Assembly: GCA_942493345.1 (NCBI GenBank)
Contig: OW818695.1
Location: 2,976,001-3,040,000, forward strand
Direction: 5' to 3'
Origin: GWE2-42-39 sp942493345
GTDB taxonomy: Bacteria > Bacteroidota > Bacteroidia > Bacteroidales > Prolixibacteraceae
DNA length: 64,000 nucleotides
Shown: positions 26,394 to 35,712 of the stretch, piece after piece
How positions within the stretch are numbered: position 1 is the first letter of the stretch
How the letters are laid out: each line of letters begins with the position of its first letter
Made by a program: the position numbers and the translations under genes
Notes under the pieces: generated by a model
Seen by the model: only the letters and a program-made list of their open reading frames with translations
What the model was told of the DNA's origin: nothing
The model's database searches: none

Positions 26394-26855
26394 ATGATCG
26401 AAAAAGAAAAAATAGTAAAACTTGCGGAAGAAAAGCTGGACGAAGAGCAGTTCCTTGTTGAACTTACTATTTCTGCTTCCAACGCAATTTCCGTGGTGAT
26501 TGACGGCATCCATGGGGTGACGATCAGTAAATGTGTAGAAGTAAGCCGCAATATTGAACACAACCTCGATCGAGAGGTAGAAGATTTTGAATTACAGGTT
26601 TTATCGGCCGGACTTGGACTACCGTTTAAAGTATACCGCCAATTTGTGAAAAACGAAAACCTCGAAATTGAGGTTGTGGCAAACGACGGAGTTAAACATT
26701 CAGGCAAAATGATGAATGTGAACGAGCTGGGTTTCGACCTGGAAGTAAACAGAAAAGAAAAAGTGGAAGGAAAAAAAACCAAACAACTGGTTACCCGTAC
26801 CCTTCATTTTAGTTTTGAAGAAATAAAAGAAGCAAAAAATATAATTAAATTCTAA
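26394..26855 (+). CDS. rimP: Ribosome maturation factor RimP
   Basis: A 153-residue factor needed for maturation of the 30S subunit. The N-terminal alpha/beta domain (VELTISASNAISVVIDGIHGVTISKCVEVSRNIE) contains the conserved DG..V..C...SR pattern, followed by EVEDFELQVLSAGLGLPF (the VSSPGLDRPL equivalent, here degenerate as usual in Bacteroidota). A C-terminal SH3-like barrel follows. It begins the rimP-nusA-infB operon; nusA starts 12 bp after its stop. Confidence 0.93.
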   Translation: MIEKEKIVKLAEEKLDEEQFLVELTISASNAISVVIDGIHGVTISKCVEVSRNIEHNLDREVEDFELQVLSAGLGLPFKVYRQFVKNENLEIEVVANDGVKHSGKMMNVNELGFDLEVNRKEKVEGKKTKQLVTRTLHFSFEEIKEAKNIIKF

Positions 26856-26867
26856 ACCCGGGACAAG

Positions 26868-28103
26868 ATGGATAACATGAATCTTATCGACACCTTTGCT
26901 GAATTTAAAGAGCTAAAGAATATTGACAGGGCAACCATGATGAGTGTCCTTGAAGACGTATTTAAAAGCGTCCTTCAGAAAACATACGGTACCGACGAAA
27001 ATTACGATGTCATTATCAATATTGATAAAGGCGACTTCGAAATCTGGCGGAACAGGGAAGTGGTGGCCGACGACGAAATCGAAGACCCGAATACTCAGAT
27101 CACTCTGACTGAGGCCAAAAAAATTGATGAAGATTATGAAATTGGTGAAGACGTAACCGATGAAGTGAAATTGGTTGACTTTGGCCGCCGCGCTATCCTG
27201 AACCTTCGTCAAAACCTGGCCAGTCGCATTCTGGAACTGGAAAAAGATTACATTTTCAACAAATACAAAGATAAAATCGGGGAAATTGTAACCGGCGAGG
27301 TTTATCAAGTATGGAAAAAAGAAATCCTGATTCTGGATGATGAAGGAAATGAACTGATCCTGCCCAAAACCGAACAGATACCAACCGATTATTTCCGCAA
27401 GGGCGACAGCCTGCGTGCAGTAGTTTACAAGGTCGAGTTGCGGAACAATAGCCCGCTCATCATCCTGTCGCGCACGGCATCGGTATTTCTCGAACGTTTG
27501 TTCGAACTGGAAGTGCCTGAAATTTTCGACGGACTGATTACCATTAAAAAAATTGTACGTGTACCTGGCGAAAGAGCCAAAGTTGCGGTCGAATCGTACG
27601 ATGAACGTATTGATCCGGTGGGAGCTTGCGTGGGGATGAAAGGATCACGTATTCACGGTATTGTCCGTGAATTGCGCAATGAAAATATTGATGTGATTAA
27701 TTATTCGTCCAATGTTCAGTTGTTTATTCAGCGTGCTTTGAACCCCGCGAAAATTACAAGTATCAAAATTGATGAGCCAAGCAAAAGAGCCAATGTATAC
27801 CTGAAACCCGACGAAGTTTCGCTGGCCATTGGTAAAGGTGGTTTAAATATTCGTCTGGCCAGTCAGCTTACCGGTTACGAAATTGATGTGTATCGCGAAG
27901 TTGAAGTGGACGACGAAGATGTGACACTGGACGAATTTGGCGATGAAATCGAAGGATGGATCATCGACGAGCTGAAGGCAATTGGTTGCGATACAGCCAA
28001 GAATGTACTGGCATTGTCGCGAAATGAGCTGATTAAGCGAACCGATTTGGAAGAAGAAACAATTGATGAGATATTACGGATTTTTAGGTCCGAATTTGAA
28101 TAA
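26868..28103 (+). CDS. nusA: Transcription termination/antitermination factor NusA
   Basis: A 411-residue RNA-polymerase-binding protein controlling pausing, termination and antitermination. The order of domains is N-terminal RNAP-binding (MNLIDTFAEFKELKN...), S1 (GEIVTGEVYQVWKKEILI, about residues 140-200), KH1 (VAVESYDERIDPVGACVGMKGSRI) and KH2 (VYLKPDEVSLAIGKGGLNIRLAS). It ends with a short acidic stretch and a helix-hairpin segment. It lacks the two AR repeats of E. coli NusA, normal for this phylum. It lies between rimP and infB. Confidence 0.96.
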   Translation: MDNMNLIDTFAEFKELKNIDRATMMSVLEDVFKSVLQKTYGTDENYDVIINIDKGDFEIWRNREVVADDEIEDPNTQITLTEAKKIDEDYEIGEDVTDEVKLVDFGRRAILNLRQNLASRILELEKDYIFNKYKDKIGEIVTGEVYQVWKKEILILDDEGNELILPKTEQIPTDYFRKGDSLRAVVYKVELRNNSPLIILSRTASVFLERLFELEVPEIFDGLITIKKIVRVPGERAKVAVESYDERIDPVGACVGMKGSRIHGIVRELRNENIDVINYSSNVQLFIQRALNPAKITSIKIDEPSKRANVYLKPDEVSLAIGKGGLNIRLASQLTGYEIDVYREVEVDDEDVTLDEFGDEIEGWIIDELKAIGCDTAKNVLALSRNELIKRTDLEEETIDEILRIFRSEFE

Positions 28104-28217
28104 CTGGTTAAGTCGTTGAAAACTATTTGGTCGGCGGCAAAAGGATAATACAGAAATTGATTAACATTGCATACACATAAAAACCTTGTTTTTAGGGCAA
28201 AATTAATTATTGGGTTT

Positions 28218-31200
28218 ATGATTACAGGCGGAAAAAATTTACGATTAAGCAAAGTTACACGCGAATTCAACGTTGGAATTTCAACCATAGTTGAATTTCT
28301 GCATAAAAAAGGTTTTAGTGTTGATTCCAATCCGAATTCGAAAATTTCTGATGAAGAATACCATATTCTTGAAAAAGAATACAAACGGGATATTGATCTG
28401 AAAAAAGAATCGGAAAAAATTAACCTGAAGAGCCATCGGGTGAAGGAGTCTGTTACTCTTGACGATGTAAAAGAAAGTCATTCGAAAAATGAAGATGACG
28501 AAGATGACGAAGACGATGAAGTGATGATCAAAAGCCAGCTGGGAAGAAAAGAAGAACCGATCAGCCCGAAACCCGTTCAGCCCAAAAAAGAAGAGCCTGT
28601 AATCGAGCAACGGAGAGTAGAGCCGGTAAAAATAGTTGGAAAAATAGACCTCGATAATTTGAATCAGGAAAAGAAGAAAGAACAACCAGCGCCTGAAAAA
28701 CGGGTTGAAGAAATAAAACCTACCCCAACTCCTGTTGTTGAGGTGGTGCAAAAACCTAAAGTTGAAGTTCCGCTGCCGCCAGTGCAACCACCGGTGCAGG
28801 AACCTAAAATAGAGAAGCCTGCAGCGGTTGAAATAACAACAACGAATGTTCCGAAGGTTGAAGAAGTAAAGGTGGTGGGGAGAATTGACCTGGACTTGTT
28901 GAACCAAAAAACCAGGCCTGCGAAAAAAAGTAAAAAGCAGAAAGAAGACGAGCGCAAGGAAAGAGAACGTCAACGTCGCCCAGAGCGTCCAGAGCGCCCA
29001 GAGGCAACTGCTGCGGCTCCGCAAAACCGGGAGAAAAAGGATGAAACAATTCGTCCCCGGGTTGAAAAACTTGCCGGTCCAACGGTGGTAGGTAAAATCG
29101 AATTAGAAAAAGATAAACCGGTTGCTTCCTCCAACGATAATGCATCGCAACAGCGTAAGAAAAAACGGAAACGCATAGGGAGGGAAATAAACCCGCAACA
29201 ACAACAGCCAACGGCGCGCGTTGAAGTAATCAAGCGTGCCGATCAGGTTCAAAAAGGAGGGGTGAAAAAACCGAATGAACCACTTGGAAAACGTAAAAAA
29301 CGTCAGCTGAAAAAAGAAGTCAGCGAAGAAGATGTACAAAAACAAATAAAAGATACACTGGCTCGGTTGACTACAAAAACCAAATCGAAAGGCTCGAAAC
29401 ACCGCCGCGACAAACGCCAGATGGTTAGCGATCGTATGGCCGCTGCCGCCGATTTTGAAAGTTCACAAAAAAATATATTGAAAGTTACCGAGTTCGTTTC
29501 GGTTGCCGAACTGGCATCGATGATGGACGTGCCGGTAACACAAATTATATCAACGTGCATGAGCCTTGGCTTGTTCGTGTCAATCAACCAGCGGCTCGAT
29601 GCAGAAACCATGTCGGTTGTTGCCGATGAGTTTGGTTATAAAGTTGAATTTGTTGATGTTGATATTGTTGAATCAATCGAAGATCAAAGTGATGATCAGC
29701 CAGATAAGGTACATCCGAGAGCGCCGATTGTTACCGTAATGGGACATGTCGACCACGGGAAAACTTCTTTGCTCGACTATATCCGCAATACCACGGTTAT
29801 TGCCGGTGAAGCAGGAGGAATTACTCAACATATCGGAGCTTACCACGTTGAGTTAAAAGATGGACGTGTCATTACGTTCCTCGACACTCCGGGACACGAA
29901 GCTTTTACAGCGATGCGTGCAAGGGGTGCTCAGGTTACCGACATTGCTATTATTGTTGTAGCTGCCGACGATGCGATTATGCCACAAACCATTGAGGCAA
30001 TCAACCACGCAATGGCTGCTGCTGTTCCAATCGTTTTTGCAATCAATAAAGTGGATAAGCCGACTGCCAATCCGGAGAAAATAAAAGAAGCACTGGCCAA
30101 TATGAATTTCCTTGTTGAAGAATGGGGAGGTAAATACCAAAGCCAGGATATTTCTGCAAAATTCGGACAGGGAGTCGACGAATTGCTTGATAAAGTTCTT
30201 CTGGAAGCAGAAATGCTTGAACTGAAAGGAAATAAAGATAAAAAAGCGACGGGTGCAGTAATCGAATCGGCCCTCGACAAAGGTCGCGGATACATGGCTA
30301 CTATTTTAGTGCAAAACGGGACCCTGAAACATGGCGATATTGTTTTGGCCGGGCAACATTTCGGTCACGTGAAAGCCATGTTTAACGAGCGCAACCAGCG
30401 TATTAAAGAAGCCGGTCCTTCGGAACCGGTGATTATTCTTGGTTTGGACGGCGCTCCGCAGGCTGGCGACAAATTCATTGTAATGACCAATGAACGCGAA
30501 GCTCGTACGATTGCCAACAAACGTGAGCAATTGGCACGCGAACAGGGAATCCGCACTCAAAAACATATTACACTCGATGAAATTGGCCGTCGTATAGCGA
30601 TTGGTAACTTCCAGGAATTGAACCTGATTGTGAAAGGTGATGTGGACGGTTCTGTTGAAGCGCTTGCCGACTCGCTGATCAAACTTTCAACCGAAGAAAT
30701 TCAGGTTAACGTTAAGCATAAAGCAGTGGGACAGATTTCTGAATCAGATGTTTTATTGGCTGCTGCCTCCAACGCGATTGTCGTCGGATTTCAGGTGCGT
30801 CCGTCAATGCAGGCACGCAAACTGGCCGAGAAAGAAGAAATTGACATCCGCCTGTACTCGATTATTTACGACGCGATCAACGAAATAAAAGCGGCTATGG
30901 AAGGGATGCTTTCTCCTGAAATTAAGGAGGAAATTACCGGTACAGCCGAGGTTATGGAGGCATTCAAGATTACCAAGGTGGGTACAGTTGCAGGTTGCAT
31001 TGTGCGTGACGGGAAAATGTTCCGTTCGACAAAAGTTCGCGTTATCCGCGATGGGATTGTAATTTATACCGGTATACTCGGATCTCTGAAACGTTTTAAA
31101 GAAGATGTCAAAGAGGTTCTGAAAGGTTATGAGTGTGGTTTGAATGTAGATGGGTACAACGATGTACGGGTTGGGGACCACATCGAATCGTTCCGTGAAG

Positions 31201-31223
31201 TTGAAGTAGCTAAAACTTTGTAA
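28218..31223 (+). CDS. infB: Translation initiation factor IF-2
   Basis: A GTPase of about 1001 residues that brings initiator tRNA to the 30S subunit. An IF2_N-like segment starts the protein (LRLSKVTREFNVGISTIVEFL). Then comes a long charged, Pro/Glu/Lys-rich linker to about residue 410 and a second IF2_N-like segment (VSVAELASMMDVPVTQII). The G domain begins near residue 508 (GHVDHGKTS, DTPGHEAF, NKVDKP). C-terminal beta-barrels end in EVEVAKTL. The linker holds three copies of a (K)VVGKIDL-type motif. I start at the ATG 28218, because an upstream TTG at 28167 adds no conserved residues. It is the last gene of the operon and is followed by a terminator. Confidence 0.96.
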   Translation: MITGGKNLRLSKVTREFNVGISTIVEFLHKKGFSVDSNPNSKISDEEYHILEKEYKRDIDLKKESEKINLKSHRVKESVTLDDVKESHSKNEDDEDDEDDEVMIKSQLGRKEEPISPKPVQPKKEEPVIEQRRVEPVKIVGKIDLDNLNQEKKKEQPAPEKRVEEIKPTPTPVVEVVQKPKVEVPLPPVQPPVQEPKIEKPAAVEITTTNVPKVEEVKVVGRIDLDLLNQKTRPAKKSKKQKEDERKERERQRRPERPERPEATAAAPQNREKKDETIRPRVEKLAGPTVVGKIELEKDKPVASSNDNASQQRKKKRKRIGREINPQQQQPTARVEVIKRADQVQKGGVKKPNEPLGKRKKRQLKKEVSEEDVQKQIKDTLARLTTKTKSKGSKHRRDKRQMVSDRMAAAADFESSQKNILKVTEFVSVAELASMMDVPVTQIISTCMSLGLFVSINQRLDAETMSVVADEFGYKVEFVDVDIVESIEDQSDDQPDKVHPRAPIVTVMGHVDHGKTSLLDYIRNTTVIAGEAGGITQHIGAYHVELKDGRVITFLDTPGHEAFTAMRARGAQVTDIAIIVVAADDAIMPQTIEAINHAMAAAVPIVFAINKVDKPTANPEKIKEALANMNFLVEEWGGKYQSQDISAKFGQGVDELLDKVLLEAEMLELKGNKDKKATGAVIESALDKGRGYMATILVQNGTLKHGDIVLAGQHFGHVKAMFNERNQRIKEAGPSEPVIILGLDGAPQAGDKFIVMTNEREARTIANKREQLAREQGIRTQKHITLDEIGRRIAIGNFQELNLIVKGDVDGSVEALADSLIKLSTEEIQVNVKHKAVGQISESDVLLAAASNAIVVGFQVRPSMQARKLAEKEEIDIRLYSIIYDAINEIKAAMEGMLSPEIKEEITGTAEVMEAFKITKVGTVAGCIVRDGKMFRSTKVRVIRDGIVIYTGILGSLKRFKEDVKEVLKGYECGLNVDGYNDVRVGDHIESFREVEVAKTL

Positions 31224-31245
31224 AAAATAGTTTTCAATAGATATG

Positions 31246-31276
31246 AATCCGGCTCAAAAGGCCGGATTTTTTTTGT
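31246..31276 (+). terminator. Terminator of the rimP-nusA-infB operon
   Basis: AATCCGGC (31246-31253) pairs with GCCGGATT (31261-31268) around a 7-nt loop, and an uninterrupted T run follows to 31274. It begins 22 bp after the infB stop codon. Confidence 0.92.
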
Positions 31277-31332
31277 AGTAGTTTATTGATTTTCACTCAA
31301 AGTGAAGCTCTCAAATGCATCACAAAAAACAA

Positions 31333-31357
31333 AACCCCGGAAATTACTCCCGGGGTT
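31333..31357 (-). terminator. Terminator of gcvH
   Basis: On the minus strand AACCCCGG pairs with CCGGGGTT around a 9-nt loop, followed by TTGTTTTTTG. It lies 24 bp after the gcvH stop codon. Confidence 0.88.
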
Positions 31358-31381
31358 GCACATATCTTTTTTGATAAATAA

Positions 31382-31762
31382 TTATGCTTCAAGCATTGCC
31401 TTATATTCGGCAGCAGTCATCAGGTCGTTAAGCTCAGCTGCATCTTTCATCGAAATGCGGATTAACCAGCCTTTTCCATAAGAATCTTTGTTTACCAATT
31501 CAGGCGCATCTTCAAGAGCCGTATTAAATTCGAGTACTTCACCGCCAACCGGCATAAACAAATCGGAAACAGTTTTTACTGCTTCAATGGTGCCAAAAGT
31601 ATCGCCCTTCGACAGTTCTTCACCTACGGTTTCAATTTCAACAAATACAATATCGCCCAATTCGCCTTGTGCAAAACTGGTTATTCCAACGATGGCTTTA
31701 TCGCCTTCTGCACGAATCCATTCGTGATCTTTTGTGTACTTTAAGTTTTCCGGGAAGTTCAT
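31382..31762 (-). CDS. gcvH: Glycine cleavage system H protein
   Basis: A 126-residue lipoyl carrier that shuttles the aminomethyl group between the P, T and L proteins of the glycine cleavage system. The lipoylated lysine is K63 in GTIEAVKTVSDL, and the family pattern KYTKDHEWI ... GITSFAQGELGDIVFVE is complete. The length is standard. It is a single-gene unit with its own terminator; gcvP and gcvT are not in the window. Confidence 0.96.
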   Translation of the reverse strand: MNFPENLKYTKDHEWIRAEGDKAIVGITSFAQGELGDIVFVEIETVGEELSKGDTFGTIEAVKTVSDLFMPVGGEVLEFNTALEDAPELVNKDSYGKGWLIRISMKDAAELNDLMTAAEYKAMLEA

Positions 31763-32065
31763 AATCTAAATCTTAATGTAAATATTTTAATATATTTTAG
31801 TTGCAAATGAGAGCATTGTATTTTCACCGAAAAAAAACGATCCGATTTAATTATGCTTTCAAAAGTAATACATTTTTTAATTCCATTTCTGGGTAAAAAT
31901 TAGTGTTGCATGAAAAAAAAGTGAAGTTCCGTTTGCTCTATATTTGAATCGTGGTATGTTTTCTTACCCGGTTCATGAAAAATCGACTTTTGTTTTTCGT
32001 CGCATTATGTAGTTGGAGTTTATCATTCTTTCCTTTTAATTTGCATGGGTTATACAAATTGAAAG
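31763..32065. other. Intergenic region between gcvH and tsaE
   Basis: This 303-bp AT-rich spacer separates divergent genes. It contains TATATTTG at 31939-31946, a good -7 box on the plus strand without a clear -33 partner, and a 34-codon open frame described separately. I see no structured RNA. Confidence 0.5.
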
Positions 32066-32079
32066 ATGAAGCACATTGA
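31975..32079 (+). CDS. Possible 34-residue peptide overlapping the tsaE start
   Basis: An ATG at 31975, 29 bp after the candidate -7 box TATATTTG, opens a 34-codon frame starting MKNRLLFFVALCSWSLSFF and ending at TGA 32077-32079, which is 11 bp inside tsaE. Its N-terminus looks like a signal peptide or single membrane helix. Translation coupling with tsaE would be possible. It matches nothing I know and may be chance. Confidence 0.25.
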   Translation: MKNRLLFFVALCSWSLSFFPFNLHGLYKLKDEAH

Positions 32080-32488
32080 AATTAAATCGCTGAACGATGT
32101 AAAAGCTGCGGCAAAGCAGTTTCTGCATGAATACAATCAGTATCGTATTTTTGCTTTTTATGGAAAAATGGGAAGCGGAAAAACGACTTTCATAAAAGCC
32201 CTTTGCGAAGAAATGGGGTCGCATGACAATGTTACAAGTCCTACTTTTTCAATTATTAACGAGTACACAACTTCGTCGGAAGTAATGATTTATCACTTCG
32301 ATTTTTATCGGATTAAAAATATACAGGAAGCATTTGACCTGGGGTATGAAGATTATTTTTTCTCCGGAAACTATTGTTTTATCGAATGGCCCGAACGAGT
32401 TGAGCAGTTGCTCCCAGAAGAAATCGTTAAGGTTGAAATTTCTGTCGCCGGGAACGAACACCGGTTGATTGAAGTTTCTGTTGTTTAA
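32066..32488 (+). CDS. tsaE: tRNA threonylcarbamoyladenosine complex ATPase TsaE
   Basis: A 140-residue ATPase that, with TsaB and TsaD, makes threonylcarbamoyladenosine at position 37 of ANN-decoding tRNAs. The Walker A is GKMGSGKTT (33-41). NVTSPTFSIINEY and IYHFDFYRI are family signatures, and FIEWPERVEQLLP carries the conserved E.W motif near the end. The length is normal. It is followed after a 51-bp gap by alanine dehydrogenase. Confidence 0.95.
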   Translation: MKHIEIKSLNDVKAAAKQFLHEYNQYRIFAFYGKMGSGKTTFIKALCEEMGSHDNVTSPTFSIINEYTTSSEVMIYHFDFYRIKNIQEAFDLGYEDYFFSGNYCFIEWPERVEQLLPEEIVKVEISVAGNEHRLIEVSVV

Positions 32489-32539
32489 TATTTGAATATT
32501 GAACCGGAATGTCTAACTTCAAATCCCAATTTCTTTAAA

Positions 32540-33760
32540 ATGACAAAAGAAGAACATCATTCCGAATTGAATCCCAAAGAGCAAACTTTTTTGTTGCCCA
32601 AGGAAGAAATGCTTGAAATCCGAAGAAGAGGGAAAAAAATAACCATCGGTATTCCGTCTGATTTTCACAAGGTAGAATATCGTATTCCATTAACCCCTCA
32701 GGCTGTTGAATTGCTGATTTCGTACGGGCATGAGGTTTTTATTGAAGCCAATGCAGGCAAGGCTTCCAGCTATTCCGACGAAGAATACCGTCATGCCGGA
32801 GCCATTGTAACCGAGACGAAACAGGAAATTTATGAATGCGATGTCATCCTCCGGGTTTCGCCTTTTTCATCCGAAGAGATTGATCTTTTGAAAGGTCACC
32901 AAGTGCTGATTTCAGATTTGCAAATGAGCGCCCATTGTGCTGAAACAATCCAAAAACTTCAGCAGAAAAAAGTAACTACCATTGCTTACGAATATATTGA
33001 AAACGATAACGGCTGCATGCCCGTGGTGCAGTTGATGAGCCAGATTTCAGGAAGTACAGCGATTACACTGGCAAGCGAATACCTGAGCAATTCAAGAAAC
33101 GGGAAAGGTGTTTTGCTGGGCGGAATAACCGGCATTTCTCCTGCCGAACTGGTTATTCTGGGGGCGGGCACTGCCGCCGAATTTGCAGCCCGCACAGCGC
33201 TGGGACTGGGGGTTACCGTAAAAGTTTTCGATGACAATGTATACGATCTTCGTTTGCTGGAAGAAAAACTGGGACAACGCATTTTTACTTCCGTATTGTA
33301 TCCGAAAGTGCTGAAAAAAGCGCTGAAATCAGCCGATGCGGTTTTGGGGGCCATGTCGGTAAATACCACCCTGAAATTCAAGGTTTCTGAAGAAATGGTG
33401 GAGAAAATGAAAAAAGGCTCGGTAATTATCGACTTGAATGTGAGTCAGGGTGGGTGTTTCGAAACATCGAAGTGTACCGATCTGAATGATCCGACTTACA
33501 TTAAACATGGGGTGATTCATTTCTGTGTGCCAAATACTCCGTCGATTGTGGCGCGCACAGCTTCCATTGCACTGAGTAATGTTCTGACTCCCATTATTAT
33601 TGCGGTGGGCGAAATCGGAGGAATGGACAATTACATAAAAAACTCGAAAAGTTTCCGCAAAGGAGTTTACATTTATAATGGTATTTTAACTAACCACGAT
33701 TTGGCCGAAAAACTCAACCTGCCTTCGAAAGATATCGATTTGCTGCTGGCGGTGTATTAA
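32540..33760 (+). CDS. ald: Alanine dehydrogenase
   Basis: A 406-residue NAD-dependent dehydrogenase converting L-alanine to pyruvate and ammonia and back. The N-terminal AlaDh/PNT domain has IGIPSDFHKVEYRIPLTPQAVELL, and the Rossmann domain has VILGAGTAAEFAARTALGLG. VIIDLNVSQGGCFETSK and FCVPNTPSIVARTAS belong to the substrate-side pattern. About 30 extra residues precede the usual N-terminus (MTKEEHHSELNPKEQTF), as in other Bacteroidota copies I recall. I chose the ATG at 32540 over an upstream TTG at 32492. Confidence 0.9.
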   Translation: MTKEEHHSELNPKEQTFLLPKEEMLEIRRRGKKITIGIPSDFHKVEYRIPLTPQAVELLISYGHEVFIEANAGKASSYSDEEYRHAGAIVTETKQEIYECDVILRVSPFSSEEIDLLKGHQVLISDLQMSAHCAETIQKLQQKKVTTIAYEYIENDNGCMPVVQLMSQISGSTAITLASEYLSNSRNGKGVLLGGITGISPAELVILGAGTAAEFAARTALGLGVTVKVFDDNVYDLRLLEEKLGQRIFTSVLYPKVLKKALKSADAVLGAMSVNTTLKFKVSEEMVEKMKKGSVIIDLNVSQGGCFETSKCTDLNDPTYIKHGVIHFCVPNTPSIVARTASIALSNVLTPIIIAVGEIGGMDNYIKNSKSFRKGVYIYNGILTNHDLAEKLNLPSKDIDLLLAVY

Positions 33761-33772
33761 TCGTAGAATAAA

Positions 33773-35710
33773 TTATTCAGCAACCATCATCAGCATCGAG
33801 ATAGCAGGAACTTTGATCTTGTTCCCGGAGCAGTTTTCAATTCCGGAACAATCGATTTGCTGATTGCGGGCAACAATTCTCCACATTTTATCAGGTATTG
33901 GAAAATCAACGTCGTATTTATTTCCGTTGAACATCAGGCGGATTTCCTTCCAATTGTCGCCATTGGCATGTTCGGTGAGCGAATAGGCAATAATGCCCGG
34001 CTTGTAGTGCTTCGAAAACCGGAAATGATGCCTGATCTGGTCGGATGAACGCATCCGGAAAGCCGGGTGCCGTTTGCGCAAATCAATTAATTTTCTGATA
34101 TAATTGAAAATATCGTTGTACGTGTTTCTCCGGTTCCAGTCGATTTTATTGACCGAATCGGGCGATTTGTATGAATTATAATCGCCCAACTTGGTTCGGG
34201 CAAATTCCATCCCGGCATGGAGGAACGGGATTCCCTGCGATGTCAGGACGATTGCTCCCGCTAGGCAAATCATTTTTCGAAGTTCTTCATCGCTTGCTTC
34301 CGGCGAACTTAGTACCAGTTTGTCGAAAAGGGTGTAGTTGTCGTGGCACGACACGTAATTAACGCACTGCCAGGGTTCCATCGCCCAGGGTTTATCCGAA
34401 CTTTCGACAAAATGATAGGTAATTTGCGGATGAAAACAGGCGGCGACCATGCCAAATTTCAGCTGTTCTTCGCGCAGGGTTTGTCCACTTACAAAACCTT
34501 TCGATGGGCCGACGAAATTGTTGCCTTTCAGGGCGTCGCGCAGGTCGTCGTTGAAAACGGCGATGTGTTTGAGTTGGGCAACATTGTTTTTTACAGCCCT
34601 GTGTTTTTCGTCGAGCGGACTTTTATCGGCTGTCCAGCCTTCGCCATAAAGTACTATTCCGGGATTTATCAGATCGAGTTTCGTACGGATTTGGTTCATC
34701 GTTTCAATATCGAAAATGCCCATCAGATCGAAGCGGAAACCATCGGCATGATACTCTTTTGCCCAGTAGCAAAGCGAATCGACGATATATTTCCTTACCA
34801 TGGCGCGTTCTGAAGCAATTTCATTCCCGCAGCCGCTGGCATTGGCAAAACCTCCAACCCGATTTTGCCGGTAAAAATAACCCGGTATGGTTTGGTTAAA
34901 TACCGAACGGCGCGTATAACCGGTGTGGTTGTATACTACATCGAAAATTATCCCGATGTTGTTCCTGTGCAAAGTCTGAACCAGTTGTTTCAGTTCCGTA
35001 ATCCGCGATGTTGAATCGGGATTGCTGGAATAGCTACCCTCGGGTGCATTGAAATGCTGTGGATCGTAGCCCCAATTGTATGGTTCGGCTGAATTGGCCT
35101 CATCAATCGAATAAAAATCGTTCACAGGCAGTAGGTGCACATGGGTGATGCCCAGTTCTTTCAGGTAGTCGATGCCAATTTTTTCTCCGGAAGCATTGGT
35201 TAAACCTTCTTCAGAAAAAGCCAGAAATTTGCCTTTGTTTTTAAATTCGGAAGCCAGATCAATCGAAAAATCACGAACATGAAGTTCATAAATAGTTGCA
35301 TCCACCGGGTTTTCACAGGATACCGGTTGGTCGGTTTCCCAGCCTTCGGGATTGGTTTCCTGTGGATCGAAAATTAGTCCTCTCTTCCCGTTTATCCCAA
35401 CAGCGCGAGCATAGATATCAGGAACTTCGTTCAATGGCTCGCCATCGTCAACTTTCAGTGTATAATACAGGTTGTTGAACTTTCCTTTCAACATGAGTTC
35501 CCAGGTTCCATTTTCTGCAGGGATGAGGTTTTCGATGAACACAGCATTGCCCAAAGCGCTGTTTTTATATATTCTGAATTCGACATGATTGGCCGTTGGC
35601 GCCCATATTTTAACAGAAAGTCGTTTCTCTGAATAAAATACCCCCAAATCGTCACCATCGTAAAATGGATAAACGGAAAAATCGATATCGTTGAATTTCC
35701 AGTTTCGCAT
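33773..35710 (-). CDS. pulA: Type I pullulanase (GH13)
   Basis: A 645-residue debranching enzyme cleaving alpha-1,6 bonds of pullulan, glycogen or starch fragments. An N-terminal CBM48-like domain (residues 15-110) precedes the GH13 barrel. YNWGYDP (211-217) is the type I pullulanase signature. Catalytic regions are DVVYNH (257-262), GFRFD with nucleophile D328, YGEGW with acid/base E357, and SCHDN with H456/D457. There is no signal peptide, so it probably acts on intracellular glycogen or imported maltodextrins. It is followed at its 5' side by a small membrane protein gene ending 2 bp before its start codon. Confidence 0.95.
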   Translation of the reverse strand: MRNWKFNDIDFSVYPFYDGDDLGVFYSEKRLSVKIWAPTANHVEFRIYKNSALGNAVFIENLIPAENGTWELMLKGKFNNLYYTLKVDDGEPLNEVPDIYARAVGINGKRGLIFDPQETNPEGWETDQPVSCENPVDATIYELHVRDFSIDLASEFKNKGKFLAFSEEGLTNASGEKIGIDYLKELGITHVHLLPVNDFYSIDEANSAEPYNWGYDPQHFNAPEGSYSSNPDSTSRITELKQLVQTLHRNNIGIIFDVVYNHTGYTRRSVFNQTIPGYFYRQNRVGGFANASGCGNEIASERAMVRKYIVDSLCYWAKEYHADGFRFDLMGIFDIETMNQIRTKLDLINPGIVLYGEGWTADKSPLDEKHRAVKNNVAQLKHIAVFNDDLRDALKGNNFVGPSKGFVSGQTLREEQLKFGMVAACFHPQITYHFVESSDKPWAMEPWQCVNYVSCHDNYTLFDKLVLSSPEASDEELRKMICLAGAIVLTSQGIPFLHAGMEFARTKLGDYNSYKSPDSVNKIDWNRRNTYNDIFNYIRKLIDLRKRHPAFRMRSSDQIRHHFRFSKHYKPGIIAYSLTEHANGDNWKEIRLMFNGNKYDVDFPIPDKMWRIVARNQQIDCSGIENCSGNKIKVPAISMLMMVAE

Positions 35711-35712
35711 GA

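Noticed and set aside
28167..28217. Upstream TTG start for infB
   Set aside because: The added residues are not part of the conserved IF2_N start and a normal ATG follows at 28218.
28281..29402. Several minus-strand open frames rich in Phe, Leu and Arg
   Set aside because: Shadows of the Glu/Lys-rich linker of infB.
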